A stretch of 59,692 nucleotides of DNA from an uncultured Rhodospirillaceae bacterium. GTDB taxonomy: Bacteria > Pseudomonadota > Alphaproteobacteria > Rhodospirillales > UBA2165. The DNA lies in NCBI GenBank assembly GCA_913020445.1, contig CAJWAR010000025.1, positions 1 to 59,692 of the forward strand, in the 5' to 3' direction. Below, piece after piece: positions 18,008 to 26,252 of the stretch. The translations under genes and the position numbers were made by a program. Under the pieces are notes generated by a model. That model ran no database searches and was not told the DNA's origin. It was given only the letters and a program-made list of their open reading frames with translations. Positions within the stretch are counted from its first letter, which is position 1, and each line of letters starts with the position of its first letter.

Positions 18008-18711
18008 TGCTTAAAGTCCAAGACGTAGATATATATTACGGCGATGCTCAGGCGCTCGAAGATATTAATCTGCATGTCGAAGAAGGTGAAATAGTCGCCA
18101 TCGTCGGGGCGAACGGTGCCGGTAAGACATCACTGATCAAAGCCATTGCGGGTATTCATACTCCGTCAAAAGGTTCTATTACATTTCGAGAAAGTGACAT
18201 CACCCATCTGCAATCAAGCGCCATTTGTGAATTGGGCATCGGTCAGGTAGCCGAGGGCCGCCAAATATTTCCCAGCATGACCGTTCAGGAAAATCTTGAG
18301 ATGGGCGCCGTCATTAAACGCGCGCGCAGCAAGGAAGCGGAAACATTAGACCGGGTCTTTGAAATGTACCCGATCCTAAAAGAGCGGCAGACCCAGGCGG
18401 CCGGCACGCTTTCCGGCGGCGAGCAGCAGATGCTGTCCATCGGTCGCTGCCTGATGGGACAGCCTGATCTAATAATGTTCGACGAGCCCAGCCTCGGGTT
18501 GGCGCCGGCCATTGTCCAGGAGGTTTTCCGGATCATCCACCAACTGAACGACGCTGGCCTCACCATCATATTGGTCGAACAGAATGTGGCTGTGTCATTA
18601 AAATTAGCCAACCGTGCCTACGTGTTGGAAAATGGTCGTATGACTCTCGAAGGCAGCGGTGAGGAACTCCTCCACGATGACCGGGTGCGACAAGCTTATA
18701 TGGGGCTTTAG
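18007..18711 (+). CDS. livF: Branched-chain-type ABC transporter ATPase (LivF)
   Basis: 234-residue ATPase with Walker A GANGAGKTS, the canonical signature LSGGEQQMLSIGR and Walker B LIMFDEPSLGLAP. It completes the five-gene transporter. A short-chain dehydrogenase follows after 12 nt in the same direction and is probably co-transcribed. Confidence 0.93.
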   Translation: MLKVQDVDIYYGDAQALEDINLHVEEGEIVAIVGANGAGKTSLIKAIAGIHTPSKGSITFRESDITHLQSSAICELGIGQVAEGRQIFPSMTVQENLEMGAVIKRARSKEAETLDRVFEMYPILKERQTQAAGTLSGGEQQMLSIGRCLMGQPDLIMFDEPSLGLAPAIVQEVFRIIHQLNDAGLTIILVEQNVAVSLKLANRAYVLENGRMTLEGSGEELLHDDRVRQAYMGL

Positions 18712-18723
18712 GGGACGAAGTTA

Positions 18724-19491
18724 ATGGCAAAACTTGAAGGTCGTGTCGCTATTGTCACCGGTGCGGCTTACGGTGAGCGGGCAGCGCTTGGCGCCGAATA
18801 TGCCAAGGCCTTGGCCCGGGAAGGGGCTGCAATTGTTGCCGCGGATATCAATGACTGTTCCGACTTGGCCGCCGATATCGAGGCCGCCGGCGGCACGGCG
18901 CTTGCAACAACTACTGATGTCCGGGACGAAGCTCAAATAGAAGATATGGTTCAAGCCGCCATGAACGAATTTGGCCGCATCGATATTCTGGTCAATAATG
19001 CGGCCATCGGCTCTAACATTCCACCGATCCCGGTCACTGAAATGACGGTGGAAACGTGGGACGAGCTTATGGCGGTCAATCTCCGCGGGCCATTTCTTTG
19101 CGTTAAAGCGGTGGCGCCGATCATGCGGAAACAAAATTATGGCAAGATCATTAATATCGGCTCAACCACGATGATGAGCGGACTGACCAACCGGCTCCAT
19201 TATACGACAGCGAAAGGCGGCATCCTGGCAATGACCCGCAGCCTTGCGACGGAGCTTGGGCCCGATGGTATTCGGGTCAATAATGTGGCGTACGGCTTGG
19301 TTACCAGCCGGCTCAATGAAGAGGAGCTCAACACGACGGAGCGCGGTCAAAAAATGCTTGAAGCCCGGGCACTTCGGCAACATGTGCGGGCAGAAGATTT
19401 AACCGGCACACTGGTCTATCTCGCCGCCAGTGACAGTGACCACATGACCGGTCAAACCTTGGTCGTCGATGGCGGCGGGATATTATATTAG
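18724..19491 (+). CDS. Short-chain dehydrogenase/reductase (SDR)
   Basis: 255-residue NAD(P)-dependent oxidoreductase. The Rossmann motif is slightly unusual, VTGAAYGERAALG instead of TGxxxGIG. The NNAA motif, the catalytic Ser in IGSTTMMSG and the Y-x-x-x-K pair (YTTAK) are all present, and the C-terminus has the family-typical TGQTLVVDGGG. It ends the liv operon, with GGGGA before its ATG, and probably oxidises or reduces the imported compound. Its stop codon overlaps the stop of the convergent selenoprotein gene. Confidence 0.88.
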   Translation: MAKLEGRVAIVTGAAYGERAALGAEYAKALAREGAAIVAADINDCSDLAADIEAAGGTALATTTDVRDEAQIEDMVQAAMNEFGRIDILVNNAAIGSNIPPIPVTEMTVETWDELMAVNLRGPFLCVKAVAPIMRKQNYGKIINIGSTTMMSGLTNRLHYTTAKGGILAMTRSLATELGPDGIRVNNVAYGLVTSRLNEEELNTTERGQKMLEARALRQHVRAEDLTGTLVYLAASDSDHMTGQTLVVDGGGILY

Positions 19492-20177
19492 GAGGCAGCC
19501 TCTTTTATCGCCGCTTCAAACTCGTCGGGTTTGAAATCAAACGGTCCTTCACCACCGACATAAGCCAAATTGCCGGCAGCATCGACGAGATAAAGCCGCA
19601 TCGGGATGGAGATATATTTGCTTTCGGCATCATTATCGATCGAATCGATCAGCATCGGCATCTGTAAATCCATCATCTGCTGACAGACAGTGGCGATTTC
19701 CGTCCGTTCATCATCTGTCCGCGGCTCGATATACCGGATACCTTCACGAACATTTTTAGCCGTCCGCCAGCCGTCATCCGGATGGGCTTCGCGAATGTAA
19801 ATGCTGAGGAATTCAACTTGGTCTTTGTAGGTATTGTAAATTTCGTTTAGGCGCACGGCCCAATCACGATAGGGTGGTCAGGTGTAGGACCCGAAGATCA
19901 ACCCAACCGGCTTGCCGCGCAAACTTGATAAACTGATCTTATCTCCGGTCCGCCCCGTTTCCCGATCCAGCACATCCAGATTAAAATCCGGTGCTTCAGC
20001 GCCTTGCTCAGGCACATTGATTTGGCGCGCCTTATTTTCCGCCATCATGGCGTCAAATTCCGGCTCGGTCATATCAGAAACCTGCAACCAGATTGCCTTG
20101 CGATCCGCCGGTGTCATACCGGGCTTCATATCGGGTATGCCGGTGAGATCCAGCTCGCCTTTTATTTCAATAGACAT
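19488..20177 (-). CDS. Iodothyronine deiodinase-like selenoprotein with in-frame UGA (Sec100)
   Basis: One gene of 229 residues that reads through a single in-frame TGA at 19878-19880. Residues 1-99 end in GLIFGSYT. After the UGA the frame continues without interruption as PPYRDWAVRLNEIY and on to TAA at 19488. The assembled motif GSYT-U-PPYR matches the deiodinase signature GSCT-U-PPF. IYIREAHPDDGW (His132, 32 residues after the UGA) and GGEGPFDFKPDEFE near the C-terminus are further deiodinase-family marks. C165 could be a resolving cysteine. A SECIS-like hairpin follows the UGA (19843-19869). The start has GGGGGGA close upstream. Bacterial members are thioredoxin-fold redox proteins; thyroid hormone activity is not implied. 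A dehalogenation role is inference. Standard gene callers split it at the UGA. Confidence 0.9.
19843..19869 (-). promoter_or_regulatory. Bacterial SECIS-like hairpin
   Basis: On the minus strand, within the coding region just after the UGA: TCGT (19869-19866) pairs with ACGA (19846-19843). A 2-nt bulge (GA) follows, then UUGGGC (19863-19858) pairs with GCCUAA (19852-19847) with one G-U pair. The apical loop is CGUGC (19857-19853). The loop begins 24 nt from the U of the UGA, within the range known for bacterial SECIS elements, and carries G in its second position. This is the element SelB would bind. Confidence 0.75.
19878..19880 (-). other. In-frame UGA read as selenocysteine
   Basis: The only stop-type codon between the ATG at 20177 and the TAA at 19488. 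It lies exactly where deiodinase-family selenoproteins carry selenocysteine (GSYT-U-PP). Confidence 0.88.
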
Positions 20178-20349
20178 GTGTCCCCCCTAAGGAATTAAGT
20201 ACGGAGAGACTGTGCTAAACGCTTTACGAACAGTCAAGAAATTCTAACTTGGTGCCAGTAAACTTACGGTTAGCCGGTTGACAGTTGAGGCACAGCTGTC
20301 AGACTTTTATCCAGATATAAAAACGACACTCGGTAGTCGGAGGGGTAAC

Positions 20350-20829
20350 ATGAAGATCAACAAACTTGACCATGTGTCCATTGGCACGGACCGTCTGGAG
20401 GAAACCCGCGCTTTTTTTTGTGATCTGCTGGGTCTTGAAGTCGGCAAGCGGCCGGCCCTCAAATCGGTTGGCTATTGGCTGTATGCCGGTGAGGATGCCA
20501 TCATCCATCTGGTTGAAAAAGGCTCCAACGAGCTTGAAGATGCAGCTTACGAAACGGGTAAGGAAAAACCCAAGGAATGGGAAAAAGCCGAAACCGAGAA
20601 TTTGGTCGAAACCGGGATGGATGACCATATCGCATTGTCGGTCGAAAAATCAGCCGATCTGGTTCAATATATGAGAGATAATTCGATCGCCTACTGGGAT
20701 CGTTTATTGGCGGATCGTCCGCTTTATCAGGTCTTTGTGCGTGACCCCAATGGCGTTATTCTTGAGCTCAATGACTACGCGCCCGAAGTGGACAAACTTG
20801 AGCCGATGAACGTACTGGGCAATGATTAG
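20350..20829 (+). CDS. VOC-family protein (glyoxalase-like)
   Basis: 159-residue VOC-fold protein. It opens with KLDHVSIGTDRLEETRAFF (H8), has a second metal-ligand candidate in DDHIALSV and ends the fold with GVILELNDY (E). These fit a metal site of the glyoxalase/fosfomycin-resistance/methylmalonyl epimerase superfamily, but the reaction is not determined. I chose ATG 20350 because GGAGGGG lies 5 nt upstream. It diverges from the selenoprotein gene across a 172-nt gap, so the two may share control. Its stop overlaps that of the convergent pterin dehydratase gene. It is not closely similar to the VOC protein at 1957-2505. Confidence 0.85.
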   Translation: MKINKLDHVSIGTDRLEETRAFFCDLLGLEVGKRPALKSVGYWLYAGEDAIIHLVEKGSNELEDAAYETGKEKPKEWEKAETENLVETGMDDHIALSVEKSADLVQYMRDNSIAYWDRLLADRPLYQVFVRDPNGVILELNDYAPEVDKLEPMNVLGND

Positions 20830-21164
20830 GCTCCCTCAATACCATTGATTTTAGCGGCCAGGATAAAATCGTTTTCGTGCAGGCCGTTGATCTTATGAGT
20901 GTAGATTAAAATATTGGCGTATCCCCAGCCAAACTCAATGTCCGGGTGGTGTCCTTCCTGTTCGGCAATCTCACCAGTCTTTCGCACGAAATCCAAAGCA
21001 GCTTGAAAATCCTCGAAAGTGAAAGCACGTCGCAACCGTGTCGCATCTTCCAAAAGTTCCCAATTTGGCGTTTCAGCCAAAAAACCCTCAGCTTCTGCTG
21101 CGGATAAAGGTGGTATGCCGCCCTGACAGGGGATGCAAACTTTGGCCGTCAGTTCACTTGGCAC
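20826..21164 (-). CDS. phhB: Pterin-4a-carbinolamine dehydratase
   Basis: 112-residue enzyme that dehydrates 4a-hydroxytetrahydrobiopterin, normally recycling the pterin cofactor of phenylalanine hydroxylase. The active-site segment EGHHPDIEFGWGYANILIYTH contains the expected His-His-Pro and the later His. I set a GTG start at 21164 because AAGGAG lies 8 nt upstream; the longer frame to 21227 lacks such a site. No aromatic amino acid hydroxylase is visible in this window, so its partner lies elsewhere. The gene converges on the VOC gene with a 4-nt overlap. Confidence 0.9.
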   Translation of the reverse strand: MPSELTAKVCIPCQGGIPPLSAAEAEGFLAETPNWELLEDATRLRRAFTFEDFQAALDFVRKTGEIAEQEGHHPDIEFGWGYANILIYTHKINGLHENDFILAAKINGIEGA

Positions 21165-21321
21165 TGTCCTCTCCTTTAAGTTATGAGCCAATATGTTAGC
21201 AGAAAAAATTGTTCTGGATACGGACATTTAACATAGGTCAATTGCACCACGGCATTTGGTCGCTTATAACTACGGCCAAATTTATCAACTAGGGACAGGT
21301 TTCTGGAACCTGTATATTTTC

Positions 21322-22527
21322 ATGACCGAAGCTTTTATTTGTGACGCCATCCGCACTCCCATCGGCCGTTATGGCGGCGGACTTTCATCCATTCGCACCG
21401 ATGATCTGGCGGCCTTGCCAATTACCGCCTTGAAAGAACGCAACCCATCTGTCGATTGGGAGAAAATTGACGATGTGATTTACGGTTGCGTCAATCAAGC
21501 GGGTGAAGACTGCCGTAATGTCGGACGCATGGCCTTATTATTGGCGGGCCTGCCGGAAAGTGTGCCGGGCGTCACGGTCAATCGGCTTTGTGCTTCTGGC
21601 ATGCATGCGGTCGGCAGTGCGGCGCGCGCGATCAAGGCCGGTGATGCTGATCTCTATATTGCCGGCGGGGTTGAAAGCATGTCGCGCTCACCCTTTGCCA
21701 TGGCGAAAGCAACTACCGCGTTTTCCCGCAATGCTGAGATTTATGACACGACTATCGGCTGGCGTTTCGTCAATCCCAAAATGAAACAACTTTACGGCAC
21801 CGATGAAATGGGCGAAACCGCCGAGAATGTCGCCGAAGAGTATAAAATATCCCGAGAAGATCAGGACGCGATGGCGCTCCGGAGCCAATTGAAAACAGAA
21901 GCCGCTCAAGCGAACGGCACCTTGGCGGAAGAAATTATACCGGTCACCATCCCGCAACGCAAAGGTGACGATATTATTTTTGATAAAGATGAACACCCGC
22001 GCGCAGGCTCGACCATCGAAGGATTGCAAAAGCTCCGCCCTGCTTTCCGCGAAGGCGGTTCGGTCACGGCGGGCAATTCATCGGGGATCAATGATGGATC
22101 CTGCGCGCTGATCATCGCTTCGGAGGAAGCCGCCAAAGAACATGGGCTAACGCCAAAAGCGCGCATCCTGGGTTTGGCCGCCGGCGGCGTACCACCACGG
22201 GTCATGGGAATTGGTCCGGTGCCGTCGACCCAAAAACTGCTCGCCCGGCTTGGCCTGACCATGGAGGATATGGATATTATTGAATTAAACGAAGCCTTCG
22301 CGGCGCAAGGTCTGGCCGTACTGCGTGAGCTTGGCGTGGCCGATGATGATGAACGCGTCAATCCGCAAGGCGGTGCGATCGCGCTTGGTCATCCGCTTGG
22401 CGCCAGTGGCGCCCGGCTGGTCACAACAGCGATGTATCAGCTGCAACGCAATGGCGGCAGCCGCGCGCTTTGCACAATGTGTGTTGGCGTCGGCCAAGGT
22501 TCCTCTATAATCATCGAAAAGGTCTAA
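21322..22527 (+). CDS. pcaF: 3-oxoadipyl-CoA thiolase (PcaF/PaaJ-like acetyl-CoA acyltransferase)
   Basis: 401-residue thiolase. The N-terminus TEAFICDAIRTPIGRYGGGL and DDVIYGCVNQAGED match the beta-ketoadipyl-CoA thiolase branch. The catalytic residues are C90 (NRLCASGMH), the His in IALGHPLG and the second Cys in CMCVGVGQG. It would split 3-oxoadipyl-CoA to succinyl-CoA and acetyl-CoA, the last step of the beta-ketoadipate or phenylacetate pathway. I chose ATG 21322, since the upstream open frame is low-complexity and off-family. No other pca or paa gene is adjacent. A D-2-hydroxyacid dehydrogenase follows after 18 nt. Confidence 0.88.
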   Translation: MTEAFICDAIRTPIGRYGGGLSSIRTDDLAALPITALKERNPSVDWEKIDDVIYGCVNQAGEDCRNVGRMALLLAGLPESVPGVTVNRLCASGMHAVGSAARAIKAGDADLYIAGGVESMSRSPFAMAKATTAFSRNAEIYDTTIGWRFVNPKMKQLYGTDEMGETAENVAEEYKISREDQDAMALRSQLKTEAAQANGTLAEEIIPVTIPQRKGDDIIFDKDEHPRAGSTIEGLQKLRPAFREGGSVTAGNSSGINDGSCALIIASEEAAKEHGLTPKARILGLAAGGVPPRVMGIGPVPSTQKLLARLGLTMEDMDIIELNEAFAAQGLAVLRELGVADDDERVNPQGGAIALGHPLGASGARLVTTAMYQLQRNGGSRALCTMCVGVGQGSSIIIEKV

Positions 22528-22545
22528 GAAAAACGGGGAATCTGC

Positions 22546-23517
22546 ATGGCCAATACGGGCCAAAACAAGACTGGGCAAAAAATAGGAGTGTTGGCAAATT
22601 GTCCGATTAGTAAAGACAATCGTTCCAAACTTGCCGAAAATTTCGATCTGTATTTCGCCGAGGAAGTGCCGAGCCGGGACGAACTGCTTGCCGATGTCGG
22701 CAGCAATATTCGGATCATAATTTCCGATGGGCCCCGTCATATCGATGTCGCTTTGATGGATCAGCTGCCAAATTTGGCCTTGATCTGCCTGATGTCTGTG
22801 GGCCTCGATCATTTAGATATCGAAGCTGCCAAAGCCCGCGGCATTCAAGTCACCAACGCTATCGGCACCAACGCGCCAAGCTGCGCCGACCATGCTTTCG
22901 CACTATTGCTCAGTGTTTCCCGGCACATTCTCGCTAATGACCGGTCGATGCGGGAGAACGAAGCTTATGAGGAATGCCCGAAAATTCACTCGACAACGAT
23001 TTACGGCCGGAAAATTGGTATTTTGGGCCTTGGCGCCATTGGCTCGGAGATCGCCCAACGGGCCATCGCTTTTGATATGGACGTGTTCTACCACAATCGC
23101 TCCGAACGTGATGACGTACCCTACACCTATTGCGCATCACTCAAGGAGCTTGCGCGCGAAGTTCAAATACTGGTTATTTCCTGTCCCGGAGGTGAGGCCA
23201 CCCGAAATATTGTCAACGCGGAAGTGCTCGAAGCACTCGGGCCTGAGGGTACCTTGGTGAATGTCGCCCGGGGATCGATCGTCGACACCAAGGCCCTTGT
23301 TGCCGCCCTTCAAAATAGCGTGATCAAAAACGCCGGCCTGGATGTCGTCGGTGGTGAAGCGCCTGAACGCGTCCCGCTTTGCGTGATGGATAATGTGGTT
23401 TTATCACCGCATTTGTCCGGTAATACCGAAGAATCTTGGCAAAATTGCAATCGACTCGCTCACAATAATTTACTGGCTTTTCTCAACAATGAGGAGCTGA
23501 CAAACCAAGTCTGCTGA
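22546..23517 (+). CDS. D-isomer-specific 2-hydroxyacid dehydrogenase
   Basis: 323-residue NAD(P)-dependent reductase or dehydrogenase of the 2-hydroxyacid family. The Rossmann motif is GILGLGAIGSEIAQ. The catalytic Arg lies in NVARGSIVDT, the Glu in GGEAPERVP and the His in SPHLSGNTEES. GGGGAA precedes the ATG. It lies 18 nt after the thiolase gene and is probably in the same transcript. Glyoxylate, hydroxypyruvate or a branched 2-oxoacid are possible substrates; the sequence does not decide. Confidence 0.88.
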   Translation: MANTGQNKTGQKIGVLANCPISKDNRSKLAENFDLYFAEEVPSRDELLADVGSNIRIIISDGPRHIDVALMDQLPNLALICLMSVGLDHLDIEAAKARGIQVTNAIGTNAPSCADHAFALLLSVSRHILANDRSMRENEAYEECPKIHSTTIYGRKIGILGLGAIGSEIAQRAIAFDMDVFYHNRSERDDVPYTYCASLKELAREVQILVISCPGGEATRNIVNAEVLEALGPEGTLVNVARGSIVDTKALVAALQNSVIKNAGLDVVGGEAPERVPLCVMDNVVLSPHLSGNTEESWQNCNRLAHNNLLAFLNNEELTNQVC

Positions 23518-23723
23518 GCCTTAAACAATAGCCAAAACCGGCGCTTGACCTAACTGATGTTTTGTCACATCTTCCCCCACTACAAAAGAGAATCGTTCTA
23601 AATTTGCTAGGTATACCAACAATTTCAGCGTGCATTTAGAGAACTTAAAATTCGGCTGGGTCTAGTCCTCGTCGGATCAATTGGTCGAGAATTGCATCAA
23701 AGATTATGGGGAAAAATAAAATA

Positions 23724-25031
23724 ATGAGCGCGTCATTTGCCATCGTCGGTTCCGGACCCTCCGGAATGTACGCCGCCGATGCTCTGTTAAAAAACTTTCC
23801 GGATTGTACAATCGATGTAATTGATAAAATCCCAATGCCGTTTGGCCTGATACGCTATGGCGTTGCACCGGATCATTTTAAAACCAAAAATACAGCCCGG
23901 CAATTTTCCCGTACCTTAGACCTCGACCAGGTGCGCTATCTCGGTAATGTCGAGATTGGCCGTGACCTTTCGGTCGAGGAACTCAAAGATAATTACGACG
24001 CAGTGGTTTATGCCATCGGCGCGTATAACGACCGCCAGCTTGGTATTCCGGGTGAAGATTTGCCTGGTGTCTATGGCGCTTGCGCCTTTGTCGGCTGGTA
24101 CAACGCGCATCCGGATTACCGCGATATTGATCCGCTGTTGGACGGCGGCAACGTCGCGGTTATCGGTATCGGCAATGTCGCCGTTGACGTCTGCCGGGTA
24201 TTGGTCAAGACCCGCGCTGAAATGCAGGACACCGATATTGCCGCTCATGCGCTTGAGGCGATCGAGAAAATGCCGATTGAAGAAGTTCATATGTTTGGCC
24301 GGCGCGGTCCGATTGAAGCCGGCTTCACGCCAAAGGAACTTGGCGAAATATACGAATTGGAACGCTGTGCGGTAGAGGTCGATCCGGCTCAAATCCCAGC
24401 TGAAGTGACCGGTGATTTCGAAGGCCGTGAGAAAGGTGTTAAAGAGAAAAATCTCGCGGCACTACGTGAATTGGCGGCACAGGACAAACCCGAAAAGCCG
24501 GTAAAAATGCATTTTCAGTTTTATGCCTCGCCGATTGAAATCCTCGGCACCGACCGGGTCGAAGGCATTCGCCTGGAACGCACCGAAGTTATCGATGGCA
24601 AAGCGGTAGCGACCGGTGAGACTTTCGATGTGCCGTGCTGTGCCGTGGTCACGGCCATCGGCTATTATGCCGACCCACCGGAGGGCCTTCCGCTTAGTGG
24701 CGCCACCATTGAAAATGTTTATGGCCGGGTGCGCGACAATATTTATGTCGTCGGCTGGGCCAAGCGTGGCTCCAGCGGAACAATCCCCACCAACGGACCC
24801 GATTCGCGAAGCGTCGTTGAGCTGCTGACAGAAGATATCCAAAAAGGCGCCATCGAGCTTGGCAAGCCGGGCGGCAGCGCGATTGATAATTTGCTGTCGT
24901 CGCGTAATGTCCGCGTGGTAACGCGTGAAGATGTCAACACGATCAGGGCGGCAGAGGTTGCCAATGCCGTGGATGGGCATCCGTGGGAAAAATTCACCCG
25001 CGTTGATGACATGCTGGCCGTGCTCGACTAG
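23724..25031 (+). CDS. Adrenodoxin-type ferredoxin/NADP+ reductase (FprA-like)
   Basis: 435-residue flavoprotein. The FAD-binding motif FAIVGSGPSGMYAADAL is at the very N-terminus, followed by the family-typical FGLIRYGVAPDHFKTKN. The NADP-binding motif VIGIGNVAVDVCR is in the middle, and GWAKRGSSGTIPTN near the C-terminus is diagnostic. It passes electrons from NADPH to a ferredoxin, often for P450 or iron-sulfur systems. I chose ATG 23724 because GGGGAA lies 10 nt upstream; an ATG at 23706 has no ribosome binding site. The next gene lies 9 nt downstream in the same frame behind a TAG stop. Confidence 0.9.
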   Translation: MSASFAIVGSGPSGMYAADALLKNFPDCTIDVIDKIPMPFGLIRYGVAPDHFKTKNTARQFSRTLDLDQVRYLGNVEIGRDLSVEELKDNYDAVVYAIGAYNDRQLGIPGEDLPGVYGACAFVGWYNAHPDYRDIDPLLDGGNVAVIGIGNVAVDVCRVLVKTRAEMQDTDIAAHALEAIEKMPIEEVHMFGRRGPIEAGFTPKELGEIYELERCAVEVDPAQIPAEVTGDFEGREKGVKEKNLAALRELAAQDKPEKPVKMHFQFYASPIEILGTDRVEGIRLERTEVIDGKAVATGETFDVPCCAVVTAIGYYADPPEGLPLSGATIENVYGRVRDNIYVVGWAKRGSSGTIPTNGPDSRSVVELLTEDIQKGAIELGKPGGSAIDNLLSSRNVRVVTREDVNTIRAAEVANAVDGHPWEKFTRVDDMLAVLD

Positions 25032-25040
25032 TTTAACACC

Positions 25041-25370
25041 ATGCTTGAATGGTATGTCCTTGCAGTGATCGGCTTCGCGCTCGGTTTTGATCAACACCGG
25101 ACCGTTTTGACCGCCGGTGTTCCCTACCCGACTTTCGGCCTGACGCCGATTTTTTTTGATGGCGCCGCTTGGGTTGGCGGCATGGCGACACTGGCGATGC
25201 TTGTTGCCGGATTTTTCTTCGGCGCTTGGTGGTGGCCCTTGCTGGCTATGGCAGTTGGTACCGGCACGAATTATTGCGGCCGCGTCGTCATCCCGATGGA
25301 ATACCGCTGGGCCGTATCGATCGCCGGCACGCTCATGGGGCTTGGCGCCACCATCGTTTTTTTCAGATAG
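25041..25370 (+). CDS. Small membrane protein of unknown function
   Basis: 109 residues with about three hydrophobic segments: residues 1-14, 41-75 and 88-108. It is rich in aromatic and glycine residues (GAWWWPLL). I do not recognise the family. It lies 9 nt downstream of the ferredoxin reductase gene and may be translated from ribosomes finishing that gene, since no clear ribosome binding site is seen. It converges on prmA with a 6-nt gap. Confidence 0.6.
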   Translation: MLEWYVLAVIGFALGFDQHRTVLTAGVPYPTFGLTPIFFDGAAWVGGMATLAMLVAGFFFGAWWWPLLAMAVGTGTNYCGRVVIPMEYRWAVSIAGTLMGLGATIVFFR

Positions 25371-25376
25371 ACCCCG

Positions 25377-26252
25377 TTATTTTTTTCGCATCACAATTGT
25401 CACCCAGTCACCTAGCTCAACACGGCTATGTAGTCGTAAGCCTTGCTGATGATGAGCGGAAATAATGCGATTAGCGTCACCCCGTAAAAGGCCTGACAAC
25501 ACCGCCCAACCACCTGGATTTAAGTGACGACCCAGATCTTTCGCCATGATGCAGAGCGGGCGGGCCAAAATATTGCTGACAATGAGATCATATCTGCCGG
25601 CTCGAACCACCGGATGATCATAACCGCTGGCACAGATATTTCGAACATATCTCGCAACGCTGTTTATTTCGGCATTTTCACGGCTTACTTCAGTGGAGAT
25701 CGGATCAATGTCAGAGGCGACGACCGGTATATGCCAGCGCTTGGCCATGGCAATCGCCAGAATGCCGGACCCGCAGCCCATATCAAGCGCGCCGCGCGCG
25801 CGCAAATGATCCATCTTATCTAAAGCCAGCAGGCAGCCTTTGGTCGAGCCATGATCACCCGAACCAAATGCCGCCCCGGCGGGAACTCTCAGACCAATTT
25901 GGCCATTGGGAATGGCCTCCTCATATTCGGCGCCATGGACAAAAAACCGTCCAGCAGAAATCGGCGGAAACTGCTTAATATTATCAAGCACCCAATTGCG
26001 CTCGGGAATTTCAGCGATCTCGATATCCGGCGCGGCTATTTCCAGTGCTTCTGCGGTAAGTTTGATCGCCAATCGCACGGCATCTTCATTTGGCTGTTCT
26101 TCGGCAAAGCCAAGCACCTCGGCTTCGGCCGCTTCTTCCTGCGCCGTCCAGGCAACCGACGAGACGTGAGGCTCTAAGACTTCCGAAAAGGTATCACCGA
26201 ATTCTCGCGGCACCACGATGGCAACCCGATAAAAGGTAGTTGCGTCGGCCAT
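25377..26252 (-). CDS. prmA: Ribosomal protein L11 methyltransferase (PrmA)
   Basis: 291-residue SAM-dependent methyltransferase. The SAM motif is ALDMGCGSGILAIAMAK, preceded by GAAFGSGDHGSTKGCL and followed by the post-motif DLIVSNILARPL. Both outer motifs are characteristic of PrmA, which methylates ribosomal protein L11. Its start overlaps the stop of the helicase gene by one base (TGATG), so translation is coupled. Confidence 0.92.
   Translation of the reverse strand: MADATTFYRVAIVVPREFGDTFSEVLEPHVSSVAWTAQEEAAEAEVLGFAEEQPNEDAVRLAIKLTAEALEIAAPDIEIAEIPERNWVLDNIKQFPPISAGRFFVHGAEYEEAIPNGQIGLRVPAGAAFGSGDHGSTKGCLLALDKMDHLRARGALDMGCGSGILAIAMAKRWHIPVVASDIDPISTEVSRENAEINSVARYVRNICASGYDHPVVRAGRYDLIVSNILARPLCIMAKDLGRHLNPGGWAVLSGLLRGDANRIISAHHQQGLRLHSRVELGDWVTIVMRKK

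Noticed and set aside
19488..19856. Independent small gene starting with GTG at 19856
   Set aside because: No ribosome binding site; its sequence continues the thioredoxin-fold domain that begins upstream of the UGA.
19488..20177. Nonsense mutation making the deiodinase-like gene a pseudogene
   Set aside because: The only stop is TGA, it falls exactly at the known selenocysteine site, a SECIS-like hairpin follows, and the rest of the frame is clean.
25032..25040. Readthrough of the TAG between the ferredoxin reductase and the small membrane protein, which share a frame
   Set aside because: The reductase ends at its normal family length and the downstream protein has its own ATG; in-frame spacing of 9 nt can occur by chance.
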